Assembly: GCF_000499385.1 (NCBI RefSeq)
Contig: NW_013652971.1
Span: forward strand, 1 to 48,764
Length of the DNA: 48,764 nt
Source: Eimeria necatrix
Taxonomy: Eukaryota > Apicomplexa > Conoidasida > Eucoccidiorida > Eimeriidae
Direction of reading: 5' to 3'
In this document: positions 23,877 to 35,400 of the stretch, in pieces
Numbering within the stretch: the first letter of the stretch is position 1
How the letters are laid out: the number at the start of each line of letters is the position of its first letter
Made by a program: the position numbers and the translations under genes
Notes under the pieces: generated by a model
The model's input: the letters and a program-made list of their open reading frames with translations, nothing else
Database searches by the model: none
Told to the model about the DNA's origin: nothing

Positions 23877-25436
23877 ATGAGCGGCGTATTCGAGCCTGCG
23901 GAAACAGGCTTAAGCGTGAGCTTAGGAAATGACGGCGTGGTACCTGTTGATATGGACAGTCTAGAGATTCACGAACTTTCATCCGACTCAAAGAAAACGG
24001 CCTCTATTCGTCGACCGAAGAGAAAGTTATTCTTCGTTCCAACGTTTTTCGCTGCTGTCGCTTTTTGTATTTTGGTGGGACTTCTGAAGCAACGGCTGCA
24101 CCAGCCAGCCGACTCTACTGGCAAAGCTTTGCAAGTTTCTGATATTCGGCCTCCCGCAACTATCTCGGGGCGTTGGACCCACCGGCAACTGCCCGCCCAG
24201 TACGATGAGTGGGGCCTGCCGACGATAACACACTTTGAAGAAACCCTTTCCCCGACTCTGAAGCAAGGCAAAGAAGCGATCGCCCAGGCAGTTAAATCTG
24301 CACATTCCGAACCAAAGAAGAGCAGCAGACTCTCTGTAGACCCGGCGAACAGGCAGCACCTTGCTGCGAGAACTCTATCGAACGACAAGTCCGAGTCGCT
24401 GCTGGGAATGACAGTTGAACTCGAAAACGTAGTCCCGTTCAAACCCCGTGCGCAGAACAAACCTGTGCCTAGCAAAATGCGCATTACAAAAGTTGTGGGC
24501 TCGGACTCCTCGGGCTTGCTCGTTCTGGCAGAGGATCTCGAGTCCCGGGAGTTGTACACCATGCGCATTTGCATAATGCAAGCTCCTCTGGCGTCGGCGT
24601 TCTCCGACAGCGAGGGGCTCTTTGAAACAACTTCGTATTGGAATGACATTGACGCAAAAGTGGCTAGTCAGATCTCCAAGAGCACTCCGGAGGGCGGGGA
24701 AGACTCGCAGGAAATCGCCACCGTTCCGATTTACACTGCAAACGTTGCAGGTGCAACAGACGCCACTGTAATCAATGGAAGCTACGTTTTTGGTCAAGTT
24801 TACCTCCTCGAAGAGTTGCACGGAAGCATGCGGACTTTGGATCTGCGAGACGAAGCTCTTCTGCCACAAGTCAACGAATACGTTGCCAGCCGCTTGCTGC
24901 AGGTCTTCCTCAAACTGCAGAAGGCAGGAATAAGCAGTGCGGCTGTGGACTGGAGCAGTATCTTTGTGCGTCCCGACGGTTCTTTCGTCGTGAGCAGCTT
25001 TCGCTCCTCCGCCCCCTTCGGCTGGCCCTACGGGCCTTTTGCTGCGTTCAATCTGGAAAGATCTGAGCCGCAGCTCGTTCTCTCGATCTTTCGTTCCATC
25101 GAAACAAGCGAGGCCTGTTTGTCTCACCCTGCCGTCGACATGTGGCTTCTTGGGAGCCTCTTGTTCGAGTTGTTCACAAAGGGAGAATCTGCCTACGGCA
25201 TGGACGAGTGGTACGAAATGGAGGACTCGAAGGAGCTGGCGAAAGCATTGCTTGAAAGGAAAACTAGATCTGAAATCTTGCGGCCACAGCTGGAAGCTGC
25301 ACATGTTCCCGAAAGGTGGTCAGAGCTTATCCTGCGCTTGCTGGAGCCCGAAAGAGTCAACAGGATCACTGCTTTTGGAATTATGAAGGAGTTCCCCGAC
25401 CTCGCACATCATATATCGCACAGGCTGTCTGAATAG
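23877..25436 (+). CDS. Rhoptry-kinase-like (ROPK family) pseudokinase, membrane-anchored
   Basis: Single-exon gene, 519 residues. The first ATG after an in-frame stop at 23826 is at 23877. Residues 1-50 are a hydrophilic leader ending in basic RRPKRK, and 51-70 are a hydrophobic anchor. About 71-195 is a variable linker. A degenerate kinase fold follows to the end. The glycine-rich loop is not recognisable, and the VAIK lysine position reads YTMRICI (Arg230). The HRD/catalytic-loop region at 354-365 lacks the catalytic Asp and the metal-binding Asn, and DFG is replaced by SSF (373-375) in DGSFVVSSF. Subdomain IX is well kept (VDMWLLGSLLFELFT, 420-434), as is the C-lobe LLEPERVNRITAF. This pattern fits the coccidian rhoptry kinase family, many members of which are pseudokinases delivered into the host cell. 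A scaffold or regulatory role is inference. The N-terminus looks like a signal anchor rather than a classic cleaved signal peptide. Confidence 0.78.
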   Translation: MSGVFEPAETGLSVSLGNDGVVPVDMDSLEIHELSSDSKKTASIRRPKRKLFFVPTFFAAVAFCILVGLLKQRLHQPADSTGKALQVSDIRPPATISGRWTHRQLPAQYDEWGLPTITHFEETLSPTLKQGKEAIAQAVKSAHSEPKKSSRLSVDPANRQHLAARTLSNDKSESLLGMTVELENVVPFKPRAQNKPVPSKMRITKVVGSDSSGLLVLAEDLESRELYTMRICIMQAPLASAFSDSEGLFETTSYWNDIDAKVASQISKSTPEGGEDSQEIATVPIYTANVAGATDATVINGSYVFGQVYLLEELHGSMRTLDLRDEALLPQVNEYVASRLLQVFLKLQKAGISSAAVDWSSIFVRPDGSFVVSSFRSSAPFGWPYGPFAAFNLERSEPQLVLSIFRSIETSEACLSHPAVDMWLLGSLLFELFTKGESAYGMDEWYEMEDSKELAKALLERKTRSEILRPQLEAAHVPERWSELILRLLEPERVNRITAFGIMKEFPDLAHHISHRLSE

Positions 25437-26478
25437 TTCCTATGTGTGCTAGAATGCATCTGCATCACTTAGATTGGCCTGCGCCTCAGTCGCAGCAGGC
25501 GTAGCTGTTTCTGGCCCACTTATTCGCTGCCTGTTTGCGATCTCGAGCTCTCGAAAAGCCACCAAAGCCTCACAACCAGCTCCAATGATTCGCATGCACC
25601 AAAGTGGAAAAATTTGTAATGTGTGTGAAATTGTGGCGAAATTTGCCCACGAAAGATTGCAGTAACAGTCCTCAGTTCCAACACCTGTGTCGTATGCCGC
25701 GCCCATCGCATGGCATCGCGCATGCAAGAAAGTAAAGAGCTTTAACAATGCAATGGACTTTTGTCTACAGCTCATCATTTGTACGGCGCCACAGCAAAGA
25801 GCCCTGCCACCGCGCTTCCCAGCCCAGGAACTTGAACAGATCGGACATGTGTGGAGCCGCCGGCGCTTCACCTCAGAAACTCCTCAACTCCACGACAAAA
25901 GTGGTGGCCCGACCTTCCAGTTTTGTGATCTTGGAGATCGCGGGCCTGTCGACTTGGCTTTCGCTCACCGCGACTCTCTGTGTCGCTGACAGGCTGCTGC
26001 TCCTCCAGCTGCGGGTTTCGTGGCAAGTGCGAACTTTTGTGGTAGCAGGACTAAGACGGACTTCCCGCAGGTGCAGCAAAATCGTTTTGCGAGACAGACT
26101 CTGCGAAAAATCTGCACAAGTCTCGCGCTGAGGCACTTGTAGAGCTGCCTGCTAGCTGTGAGGATGTCTGCTGCCGCCCAGCTTGTGCCGCTGAGTTTTG
26201 CCGGTGTCTGCTGCTGGCCTCTGGCGAATAGTTTAAGATCTAAAAGAGGCAGGGGAAGGGCCAGCTAGATTCCGAGAGGGACTTGCAAGCTGCGAAGGGA
26301 AAGCCACGAGATCTGATGCAACTTCAGTTCCCATTCAGGTAGTCCGCTTCGAACTCTCCACTCCAAGGTCTTGTCTTGTTTTTCTTGAACTCGCAACGAA
26401 GCCGCGCACACTCAGCTGCACTGTTTCCGCAGCACTGCCGCGCAACCCTCGAGTCCGCCTGGCAGGATTTTTATTCTC

Positions 26479-26499
26479 GCTGCTGCTGCAGCAGCAGCT

Positions 26500-26543
<44 letters not shown>

Positions 26544-26573
26544 TGCTGCAGCAGCTGCAGCAGAAGCGAACTT
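26479..26573. repeat. (CAG)n tract flanked by CTG, partly self-complementary
   Basis: A run of CTG units is followed by CAGCTG junctions, an uninterrupted CAG tract of more than ten units and again CTG/CAG junctions. The mixed orientation could form a hairpin. It is the first large trinucleotide tract from the left and marks the start of the repeat-rich half. Confidence 0.9.
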
Positions 26574-26723
26574 TGTGAATGGCCGCGCGGAAGCGGGGGT
26601 TTGAACCTCTTAGCCGCAGAGTTGAAACTAACTTCTGCAAAGTTTTCAGCGAGGCTTTTATTCGGCTCGCAAAAGAGCCTCGTCTTGTGCTTTAATTCAC
26701 TTCTGGAGAGGCTTCCCCTCTCG

Positions 26724-26830
26724 TTCATCTTTTTGCAAAACACAAAAACGAATTTTGAATAACTTCTTCGTTTCCACTCATCTTTTTGCAAAAAGACAAA
26801 AATGAATTTTGAATAACTTTTTCCTTTCCA
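26724..26830. repeat. Two tandem copies of a 54-bp unit
   Basis: TCATCTTTTTGCAAAA at 26724 recurs at 26778. Each copy is followed by a closely similar segment containing GAATTTTGAATAACTT and ending near TTTCCAC. No coding role is apparent. Confidence 0.75.
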
Positions 26831-28265
26831 CTTTTATTAAAGTGTGCCGCAACTGCAGTGCTGCACTCAGTGCTAGAGTAACTCCCGTGGCCTCAGGCTT
26901 GCCTCAAATTATTCTGTTTTCTTGAACTTTTTTTTTTACGGAAACTTGAATTTTTATTTATTTGAATTAATCTCATGTGCATGCGGGGGCCACAGCAAGA
27001 AGCTTCTCCCGTGGCCTGAGGCCTCGGGCTAGGAGCTCTTCTGCAGAAACTCTGGGTTTCCAACTTGCAAATTCAGCAGCAGAGAGGCAAACTTTGCTTC
27101 CTTTTTAGTGACTAAAGGAGAAAAAAAACAGCGAAAATTTAATTCCCCGTTGAACCAACTCAGTCGCATGCTGGGGAGACTTTGCTAAAAGACAATACTG
27201 AAGTCCGCAGCACACACTGACAGCCCCCTGGGAACTTGCAGCAGAGGCCAGAACTTCAGAAGTAGATAGTGTTCGCAGAAGGAAAATGGGGGCTTTTAAG
27301 ACTGCCAAATAGTGTTTAAAGGCACAGTGCAAAAGACAGAGACAAGTATGTCAGGCTAGCTACAGAAGAAGTCCTTTCTACGGAGGGGCAAATAACTGCT
27401 TAATCGCGGCAGTACGGGAGGAGGAACCTCCGCAACTAGAATGCCGTTTACGATATTGAAGTTGTTGAGTTGCAAAATGACCAAACTTAAAATTGAAGCT
27501 CAAGAAGCCGAAAATGCCGAATTTCTTGGCTTGGTTGCGCTCTTGCATGAGTACTGTTTCATGCGACGCAGAAATCTACAGAGCCAGAACCGAAAGTTGA
27601 ACAGTCATTTCGGATCCTCTTAAGCTCTACTACTCCTGTTCTGAATATTTGCAGCACCTAAAGCCTCAAAGTCCGCTTTTTCAAAGTGTTTTATCGAGGA
27701 AAGCTGACCAATTTATTGGGAACCCAAGCACTGTCCCAGCTGTCCATACACTACAGCGCTGGAATGCCCACGCCGTTCGCTCCCGCACAGCCCGATCTAA
27801 AAGGGGGGGCAGTGGTTGTTTGGGGTCTTTTTTCAGCATTTTAGAACTTCTGCAAATGTTTTTACATGAAGTTTCTCTTTTTTTTATCTTATCGTGCAGA
27901 GGGGCTTCAAGGCTGCCAGCCCCATTCCTCCGCCGCCACTCATCTCGTTAGCATGGGGCTGGACCCGGCGGCTCGTGCATGCACTTGGAATGCTTGCGGC
28001 TCTTTGCGGGAGAACTGGTATTTCGAGTTGAAGCGTGCTGGTAATATATCTTTTGCGACGCCAACGGAAGAGGGCGGGAGCGAGAGCGGAGCCCAAGATG
28101 CGCCACGAGCACAAGCAAGGAACTTGGGGGCTGCTCGCGCGTGGCTCTGCGTAGGCGTTGCCGCAGTTTGCGGCGATCTCGTGCACTTTTCGAAAGCTTT
28201 CCGCGAACTGGACTGGCCAGCGCCCGCAGCCCCCGACTCCGCCGAAAAGCTGAACGCCCGCGAAG

Positions 28266-28926
28266 ATGGCGGAGGCCTTCGAGCGCTTCAAGCGCTTCGA
28301 ATACCGACAAAACAGCAACCTCGTGCTGCAGCGCGACCCCTACCTCACGGGGGCCCCCGGGGGGGCCCACCAGGGCGAGCCCACGGGCGAGCCGGAGTCG
28401 CTGGCGGGCCGCAAGTTGTACCCCATGGGGGACAAGGCCGAGCGGGGTTTGAAGAAGGAAGAAAAGGAAAAAATCGGAAAAAGAAGAAACAAACTCAAGG
28501 AAGGAGGCCTTGCCAAAAGAGCCAAACTCGTAAGTGCCCCAACACCCCACCACTTGCTGCTGCTCCTGCTGCTGCTGCTGCTGCTGCTGCAGCAGGCGCT
28601 GCAGCAGGCGCTGCTGCTGCGGCGCTGCAGCAGGCGCTGCTGCTGCGGCGCTGCAGCAGTTCCTGCTGCTGCTTCGCTGCAGCAGTTGCTGCTGCTGCGG
28701 CGCTGCAGCAGTTGCTGCTGCTGCTTCGCTGCAGCAGTTGCTGCTGCTGCGGCGCTGCAGCAGTTGCTGCTGCTGCGCCGCTGCAGCCGCGTGACTTGGC
28801 AACAATTAGCAAGTGCTGTTTGCTGCAGCAGCGTGCAAGTGTCTTTTGCTGCGCACTTTCCACAAAGCAGCATTTGCACGTTTCTCTGCTGCTCTCTGCA
28901 TGCAAGTCGAATCGAATTCCAGCAAA

Positions 28927-28965
<39 letters not shown>

Positions 28966-29569
28966 AATTGTTGCTTTTTTATTTCTTTTTTATTATTTGC
29001 AGGACATCAAGAAAGGGTCGACAGTGCTGGACGCAGATGTGACGGAGAATTTTTTTTACCGGCCGACGACGCGCGCGACGCACCAGGTGTACGAACAGCT
29101 GCTGGTGCTGCTGCAGCAGCAGCTCGGCGACCAGCCCGACGAAGTGCTGCGGGGCGCAGCAGATGAAGTTTTGCAAGTTTTGAAAGAAGATGGACTCAAA
29201 GAAGGAGACAGAAAAAGGGGAATTGAGGCTGTCTTGGGGGCTCTTTCTCAAGAGCGCTTCACCAAGCTTTTCCAGCTTTCCAAAAACATCACTGACTTCA
29301 TGGGAGCCGACCAAGAAGCTGACGAAGCAGGTAAAGCCCCGCGGCTTTTCTCTTTTCTTCTGCAGCAGCAGCATGCATGCAGCAGCAAAGCTGCTGCAGG
29401 CTGCAGCAGCATGCATGCAGCAGCAAAGCTGCTGCACGCTGCAGCAGCATGCATGCAGCAGCAAAGCTGCTGCACGCTGCATGCATGCGCGCGCTTGCTG
29501 TTTCTCCGCACACTCCAAAGTCTCAGACTTGTTGCGCTTTGCCACGCTTTTGCATTTATGTGCCGGGAG

Positions 29570-29609
<40 letters not shown>

Positions 29610-32365
29610 TTGAGTTCTTGTGCTGTTCAGCCCCTGCTGCGGCGAATTCGCATGCATTTTGAGCGGTTTGACTGGACTTTGCTATCCTAGTTGCGCCTGA
29701 GTGCTCGTGCATGCATGCATGCAGATTGCATGCATGCATGCATGCATGCATGCAGATTGCATGCATGCATGCAGATTGCATGCGTTTGCGACCCTAGTTG
29801 CGCCTGAGTGCTGGTGCATGCATGCATGCTTGCAGATTCCATGCGTTTGCGATGCCAGTTGCGCCTGAGTGCTCGTGCATGCATGCATGCAGACTGCATG
29901 CATGCATGCAGACTGCATGCATGCATGCAGAGTGCATGCATGCATGCAGATTGCATGCATGCATGCAATCTGCATGCGTGCATGCAGATTGCATGCGTTT
30001 TGCGACTGTCACCTTTTGGCCGCAGCGGAGCCGGACGCGACGGCGGGAGTGGCGGTGGTATTTGACGAAGAGGAAGAAGGCGAAGAGGACTTGGACTACT
30101 CGGACATGGAGGCGGAGGGAGAAGAAGACGAAGACGAAGAAACTGAAGAACAAGAAGAAAAAGAAAAGACTTATTTGGCGGCGAAGAACCTCGACGAAGA
30201 AGAAGTGGACAACTCCGAAACGCAGTACTCACTCGACGTTTCCAAGATCGACCCCCACTGGCTGCAGCGGGAACTGAACTCCGTCTTTGCAGATCCGAAC
30301 CAAGCCGTGGCCACTGAGAAGGAAATCTTGTCGATTTTGCCGATTCCGGACATTCAGGAGTGCGAGAACAAGTTGGTGTTGATTTTGAAGTACGAGAACT
30401 TCGAACTTGCGAAGAAAATCCTCAAAAACAGGTGGAAGCTCTTCTACTGCATTCGCCTCGGCCAGGCCCAAACCACCGAGGAAAAGGAGGGCATTCGCGA
30501 GGAAATGAAACTCTCCCAAGAAGGCCAGGAGGTCCTCGAGCTCCTCGACGCCCTCACCTCCAGGCGCAACAAGGAGAAGGAAGTCACCCTCAATGTCCGC
30601 AAGGAAGCAGCAACGCTTGCTGCCAAGGCCCAGGTAACTGCTGCTGCAGCGCATGCAGCTTTTGGGGCTTTGTTCCGCTTGAAGAGGGGCTTTGCTGCTG
30701 CTGCTGCTGCTGCTGCGGCTGCGGCTGCGCTGGCTGTGGAAGGAAGCTGCGCGATCCTCCGGAATTTGCGCCAAGTTCCCGCTGAAGTCGATTTATTTGA
30801 ACTCTTTTTTACTTTTTTGAACTCTTTTGCAAGTTTTCTTTCCTGATCAGGCCCGGGACGCCTCCCTTCGAGCCGCAGAGGCCGACGACGACGCCACCGC
30901 CCTCGGCGGAGGCTCCCACGGCGCCCCCGGCGGCCACGTGGGACCTTCTAGCCAAGCCGCCCAACGCAAACCCACGGGATCTGTGGACTTGCAAAGCATT
31001 GCTTTTCACCAGGGCAGCCACTTGATGGCGAACGCGAAGGTCAAACTGCCCGACGGGACGCAGCGGATTGAGACTAAGGTGAGCTCCGGCGCAGCACCTC
31101 CTCCGTGTTTGAAAGGAAACCCAAATTCAGCTTCTCCAGTTTGCAGTGTTGTGTTCATAATTGCATTTCGCATGCAAGTGCCGGTGAAGGGGCAGGGGAG
31201 GCTTCAGCCACAACGGCAATCCACACTTTTTGCACAAGTCTTTTGGTTCTCTGAGCAGTTCCGTGTGGTGTTTCCTGCCACTTTTGGCCTTTTGGGAAAG
31301 CCTTTTAGAGCCATGTTTTTCATAATTCATAATTTCATGAAGGGGAATGTGGGAAGCTGTTTGTTGGTGGTTTTCAGAGTTACGACGAAGTGATCGTGCC
31401 AGCTCTGAAGCGGCCGGCGGAGAAGACCGAGGGGCTGGTGCTGGTGTCTTCGATGCCGGAGTGGAGTCAGCCGGCGTTCGCGGGAGTCGGAGTTGACCGA
31501 CTTAATGCACTGCAGTCGAAAGTTTATGACATTGCTTTCAACGCTTACGAGGAAAATCTGCTGTTGTGCGCGCCGACGGGGGCGGGGAAGACGAACGTGG
31601 CGATGCTGGCGATGTTGAACGTGATCGGGCAGTACAGACACCCGGCGAGCGGCGCGCTGGACTTGAAAGGATTCAAAATCATTTACATTTCGCCGATGAA
31701 GGCGCTGGTGGCGGAGCAGGTGCAGGCCTTTTCGCAGCGGCTGCAGCCGTTTGGAGTTTCCGTGCGGGAGCTGACGGGCGACGCGAACTTGACGCGGGAG
31801 AAGATCGAGGAAACGCAAGTCATCGTCACAACTCCGGAAAAGTGGGACATTATAACTCGGAAAGCGGGCGAAAGAGCTTACACGCAGCTCGTTCGACTTG
31901 TGATCTTTGACGAAATCCACTTGCTGCACGACACCAGGGGCCCCGTGCTAGAAGCCATAGTGGCCCGCACCATCAGGCAAATTGAAATGTCGCAAGAACA
32001 CATCCGACTGGTGGGGCTTTCCGCGACTTTGCCCAACTACGAAGACGTGGCGGTCTTCCTGCGAGTCAAGCCGGAGCGGGGGCTCTTTGTCTTCGGCAAC
32101 CACTACCGCCCAGTGCCTCTGAAGCAGACTTACATTGGAATAAAAGACAAGAAAGCCATCCGCAGATACAACACGATGAATGATGTCACTTACGAAAAGG
32201 TGCTTCTGTTCAAAAGCCAGTCTTCGAGTTCAATCTGCTGCAGCGGCTGCTCCTGGGAACTGGAACTTGAACAACAACGGCCTTTTCAACTGCTAAGAGG
32301 CCAAGTTTAACTAGTGGAATTCAACTTAGTTAATGCATGCATGCGCTTCGTGCTGATGCGCTCGA

Positions 32366-32415
<50 letters not shown>

Positions 32416-35400
32416 CAGGTTCTGGAGTGCGCTGGGAAGAACCAAGTGCTCATCTTTGTGCACAGCCGCAAGGAAACAGTGAAGACGGCGAAGTTCATAT
32501 GCGACGCGGCTCTTCAAAAAGATACGCTGCCGCGTTTTCTGCAGAGTTTTTCTGCAAGTCGGGAGATTCTGCAGGCGGAGGCGGAGGCTGTCAAAACCCA
32601 AGACTTGAAAGACCTGCTGCCTTACGGCTTCGCCGTTCACCACGCGGGACTTCCCCGAACGGACAGAAAACTCGTGGAGGACTTGTTTGCTGACAGACAC
32701 ATTCAAGTTCTCGTGTCCACTGCGACTCTGGCCTGGGGTGTCAACCTTCCCGCCCACACGGTCATCATCAAAGGTCAGCCTTCCGTTTATCTTTGCATTC
32801 CATTTATCTTTCTTGTTTGGACTTTTCTAAAATGAATAAAAGCAATAAACCTTTAGAGTAATTGCCGGGATGCAAACTACAGTGCAGCAGTTGACCTGCA
32901 GCAGCGGTGCCCGCTAGTATTCATGTTTCAGACTGGCCACGTTCAAGTTCATTCCAGTGTACGGACATTAATTTCGAAGCATCTTGAAGTCATTATGGCT
33001 TCTTTTGTGAGTTATTTTTGTTTTTTGACTTTGTTTCGGCAGGAACTCAAGTGTATTTGCCGGAGAAGGGCGCGTGGTCGGAGTTGTCGCCAATGGACAT
33101 CTTGCAAATGATGGGCCGCGCGGGAAGGCCGCAGTACGACACCGGCGGCCACGCGATCTTAATAACTCAGCACAGCGAACTTCAGTTTTATCTTTCTTTG
33201 AATAATCAACAACTCCCAATTGAGTCCCAAATGATCCAGTGCTTGCCAGACATGCTCAACGCCGAGATCGTGCTCGGTAAGCCGGGGCCGCCGCGGCCTC
33301 CCTGCATGCAGCAGTGGGACTTCGAACGGAGTCAGAGTTAGAGAATTATAAAGTTGGAATTATAAAGTTGGAATTATAAAGTTGGAATTATAAAGTTGGA
33401 ATTATAAAGTTGGAATATTTTCAAACGCGCTTTGCTGCTTCTACCCCGGACTGAATTCTAGTTGAACTTCAAATCCGAAATTCGGCGGAGTCGAGGCTTT
33501 AGAGAGGAGCATGAAAAGTTGCAGAAGATGAACAATTGGATCTTTTTCTTTTGTTGCAAAAGATGAACAATTAAATCTTTTCTTTTTTTATTTGAATTCA
33601 GGATCCGTGAGAAGCAGAGAAGACGCTGTGCACTGGCTGGGGTACACGTACTTGTACGTGCGGATGCTGAAGGCGCCTTCGCTGTACGGCGTGCCGCCGG
33701 AGTTGGTGTTGGGGGACAAACTGTTGGAGCAGTACTGCATAAACTTGGCGGACTCTGCGTTGAAAACTCTGGATCGGCACTTTTTGATAAAATACGACAA
33801 GAGAACTGGCACAATCCACGTGACAGCGATGGGGCGGGTGGCGAGCCACTACTACATAAAGCACCAGACCATTGCGGTGTACAACGAGCACTTGAAACCG
33901 ACTCTGTCGGATATCGAACTCTTGCGGCTTTTTTCGCTGTCTTCGGAGTTCAAGTACATGCCAGTTCGCGAAGAAGAGAAGCTGGAGCTGCAGCGGCTCA
34001 TGGAGCGAGTTCCAATCCCCGTTAAAGGCTCTCCCGATGAGCCTTCTTCGAAAGTTAATGTTCTGTTGCAAGCTTACATCAGCAAGCTGAAGCTGGAGGG
34101 CTTCGCCATGATGGCCGACATGGTGTACGTACAGCAGAGCGCCAGCAGAATCCTCCGCGCCATCTTCGACATTTGCTTGCGAAGAGGTTGGGCACAACTT
34201 GCAATCCGCTCTCTTCAACTTTGCAACGAAGTCCAGGGCCGCATGTGGAGCACCATGACTCCTTTGCGGCAGTTCAAAGTCCGTCTTGTTTTAAAAGGTC
34301 TTCTCGACTTTCAAGAAATCCTGCAGTCTGTGCCAGCACTTGTGCTTTTTGCATTCAAATTCCTTCTATTTGCAATTCATTTAGTGCATTTTGCATTAAA
34401 ATCTGTTCTGTTTTCCTTTTAAAGAGTCTTTTGCATTAAAATCTGTTCTTTTTTCCTTTTAAAGAGTCTTTTGCATTAAAATCTGTTCTGTTTTCCTTTT
34501 AAAGAGTCTTTTGCATCAAAATCGCTTCTATTTTGCGTTTAAAGAGTCTTTTGCATCAAAATCCCTTCTATTTCCTTTTAAAGAGTCTTTTGCATTAAAA
34601 TCTGTTCTTTTTTCCTTTTAAAGAGTCTTTTGCATCAAAATCGCTTCTATTTTGCGCTTAATGAGTCTTTTGCATGAAATCCCTTCCATTTCGTTTCAAT
34701 TCGTGCAACTTGCATCAAAAGTCCGCTTTACTTTCCTTTTAAAGGTTCTTTTCAACAAAACCCCTTTTATTTCCTTTCAATTAATCCAACTTGCATTAAA
34801 ACCATTCCTTTCAAAGACTCTTTCCTTCCCCTGCATGCAGGTTCTACCCGAAGAACTGCTGCGCAAAGTCGAGAAGAAAGACCTTCCTTTCGAGCGTTAC
34901 TACGACTTGACCTCCACTGAAATCGGAGAACTCATTCGAGTTCCGAAAATGGGAAAACTTCTCCACCGATTAATTCATTCTTTTCCAAAACTTGAACTTG
35001 CAGCTTTCGTCCAGCCTCTCAGCCGCTCCTGCCTCGTTGTTGAACTCACTCTCACCCCCGACTTCCAGTGGGACGCCAAACTCCACGGAAACGGAGAAGT
35101 CTTTTGGATCCTCGTCCACGACGTCGACTGCGAACAGATTCTTCACCACGAGGTAGTTTCTTTTTGACTCTTTTGATTGTTTTTTGATTCTTTTTTGATT
35201 CTTTTTTGTTTATTTGGATTGGTTTTAGTTTATTTGGATTGTTTTTGGTTTATTTGGAGTGTTTTTAGCTTCTTTGGAGTGTTTTTAGTTTCTTCCATTT
35301 ACTGTCCACGACGTCGACTGCGAACAGATCCTTCACCACGAGGTCTTGTTCTTTTTAGTCTATTTTTAGTTTCTTTTTAGTTTATTTGAATTGGTTTTAG

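Larger units (their letters stand above)
25437..28265. other. Intergenic region spanning the repeat-poor to repeat-rich boundary
   Basis: No supported gene. Up to about 26.4 kb the sequence resembles the left half of the window; from 26.48 kb onward CAG/CTG and T-rich repeats begin. It contains the 3' flank of the pseudokinase gene and the promoter and 5' untranslated region of the Brr2 gene. A long open frame from 27866 into the Brr2 region is rejected: it runs through CTG repeats in the wrong frame for exon 1. Confidence 0.45.

Noticed and set aside
27866..29662. Long 598-codon open frame rich in Ala, Leu, Cys and Gln
   Set aside because: It runs through CTG and TGCA repeats and the 5' flank; only its 29003-29330 part is real (Brr2 exon 2). 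Exon 1 is in another frame.
29700..30000. Evenly spaced palindromic repeats that could suggest a CRISPR array
   Set aside because: Spacers are not unique, units are simple TGCA runs, and the context is a eukaryotic intron.
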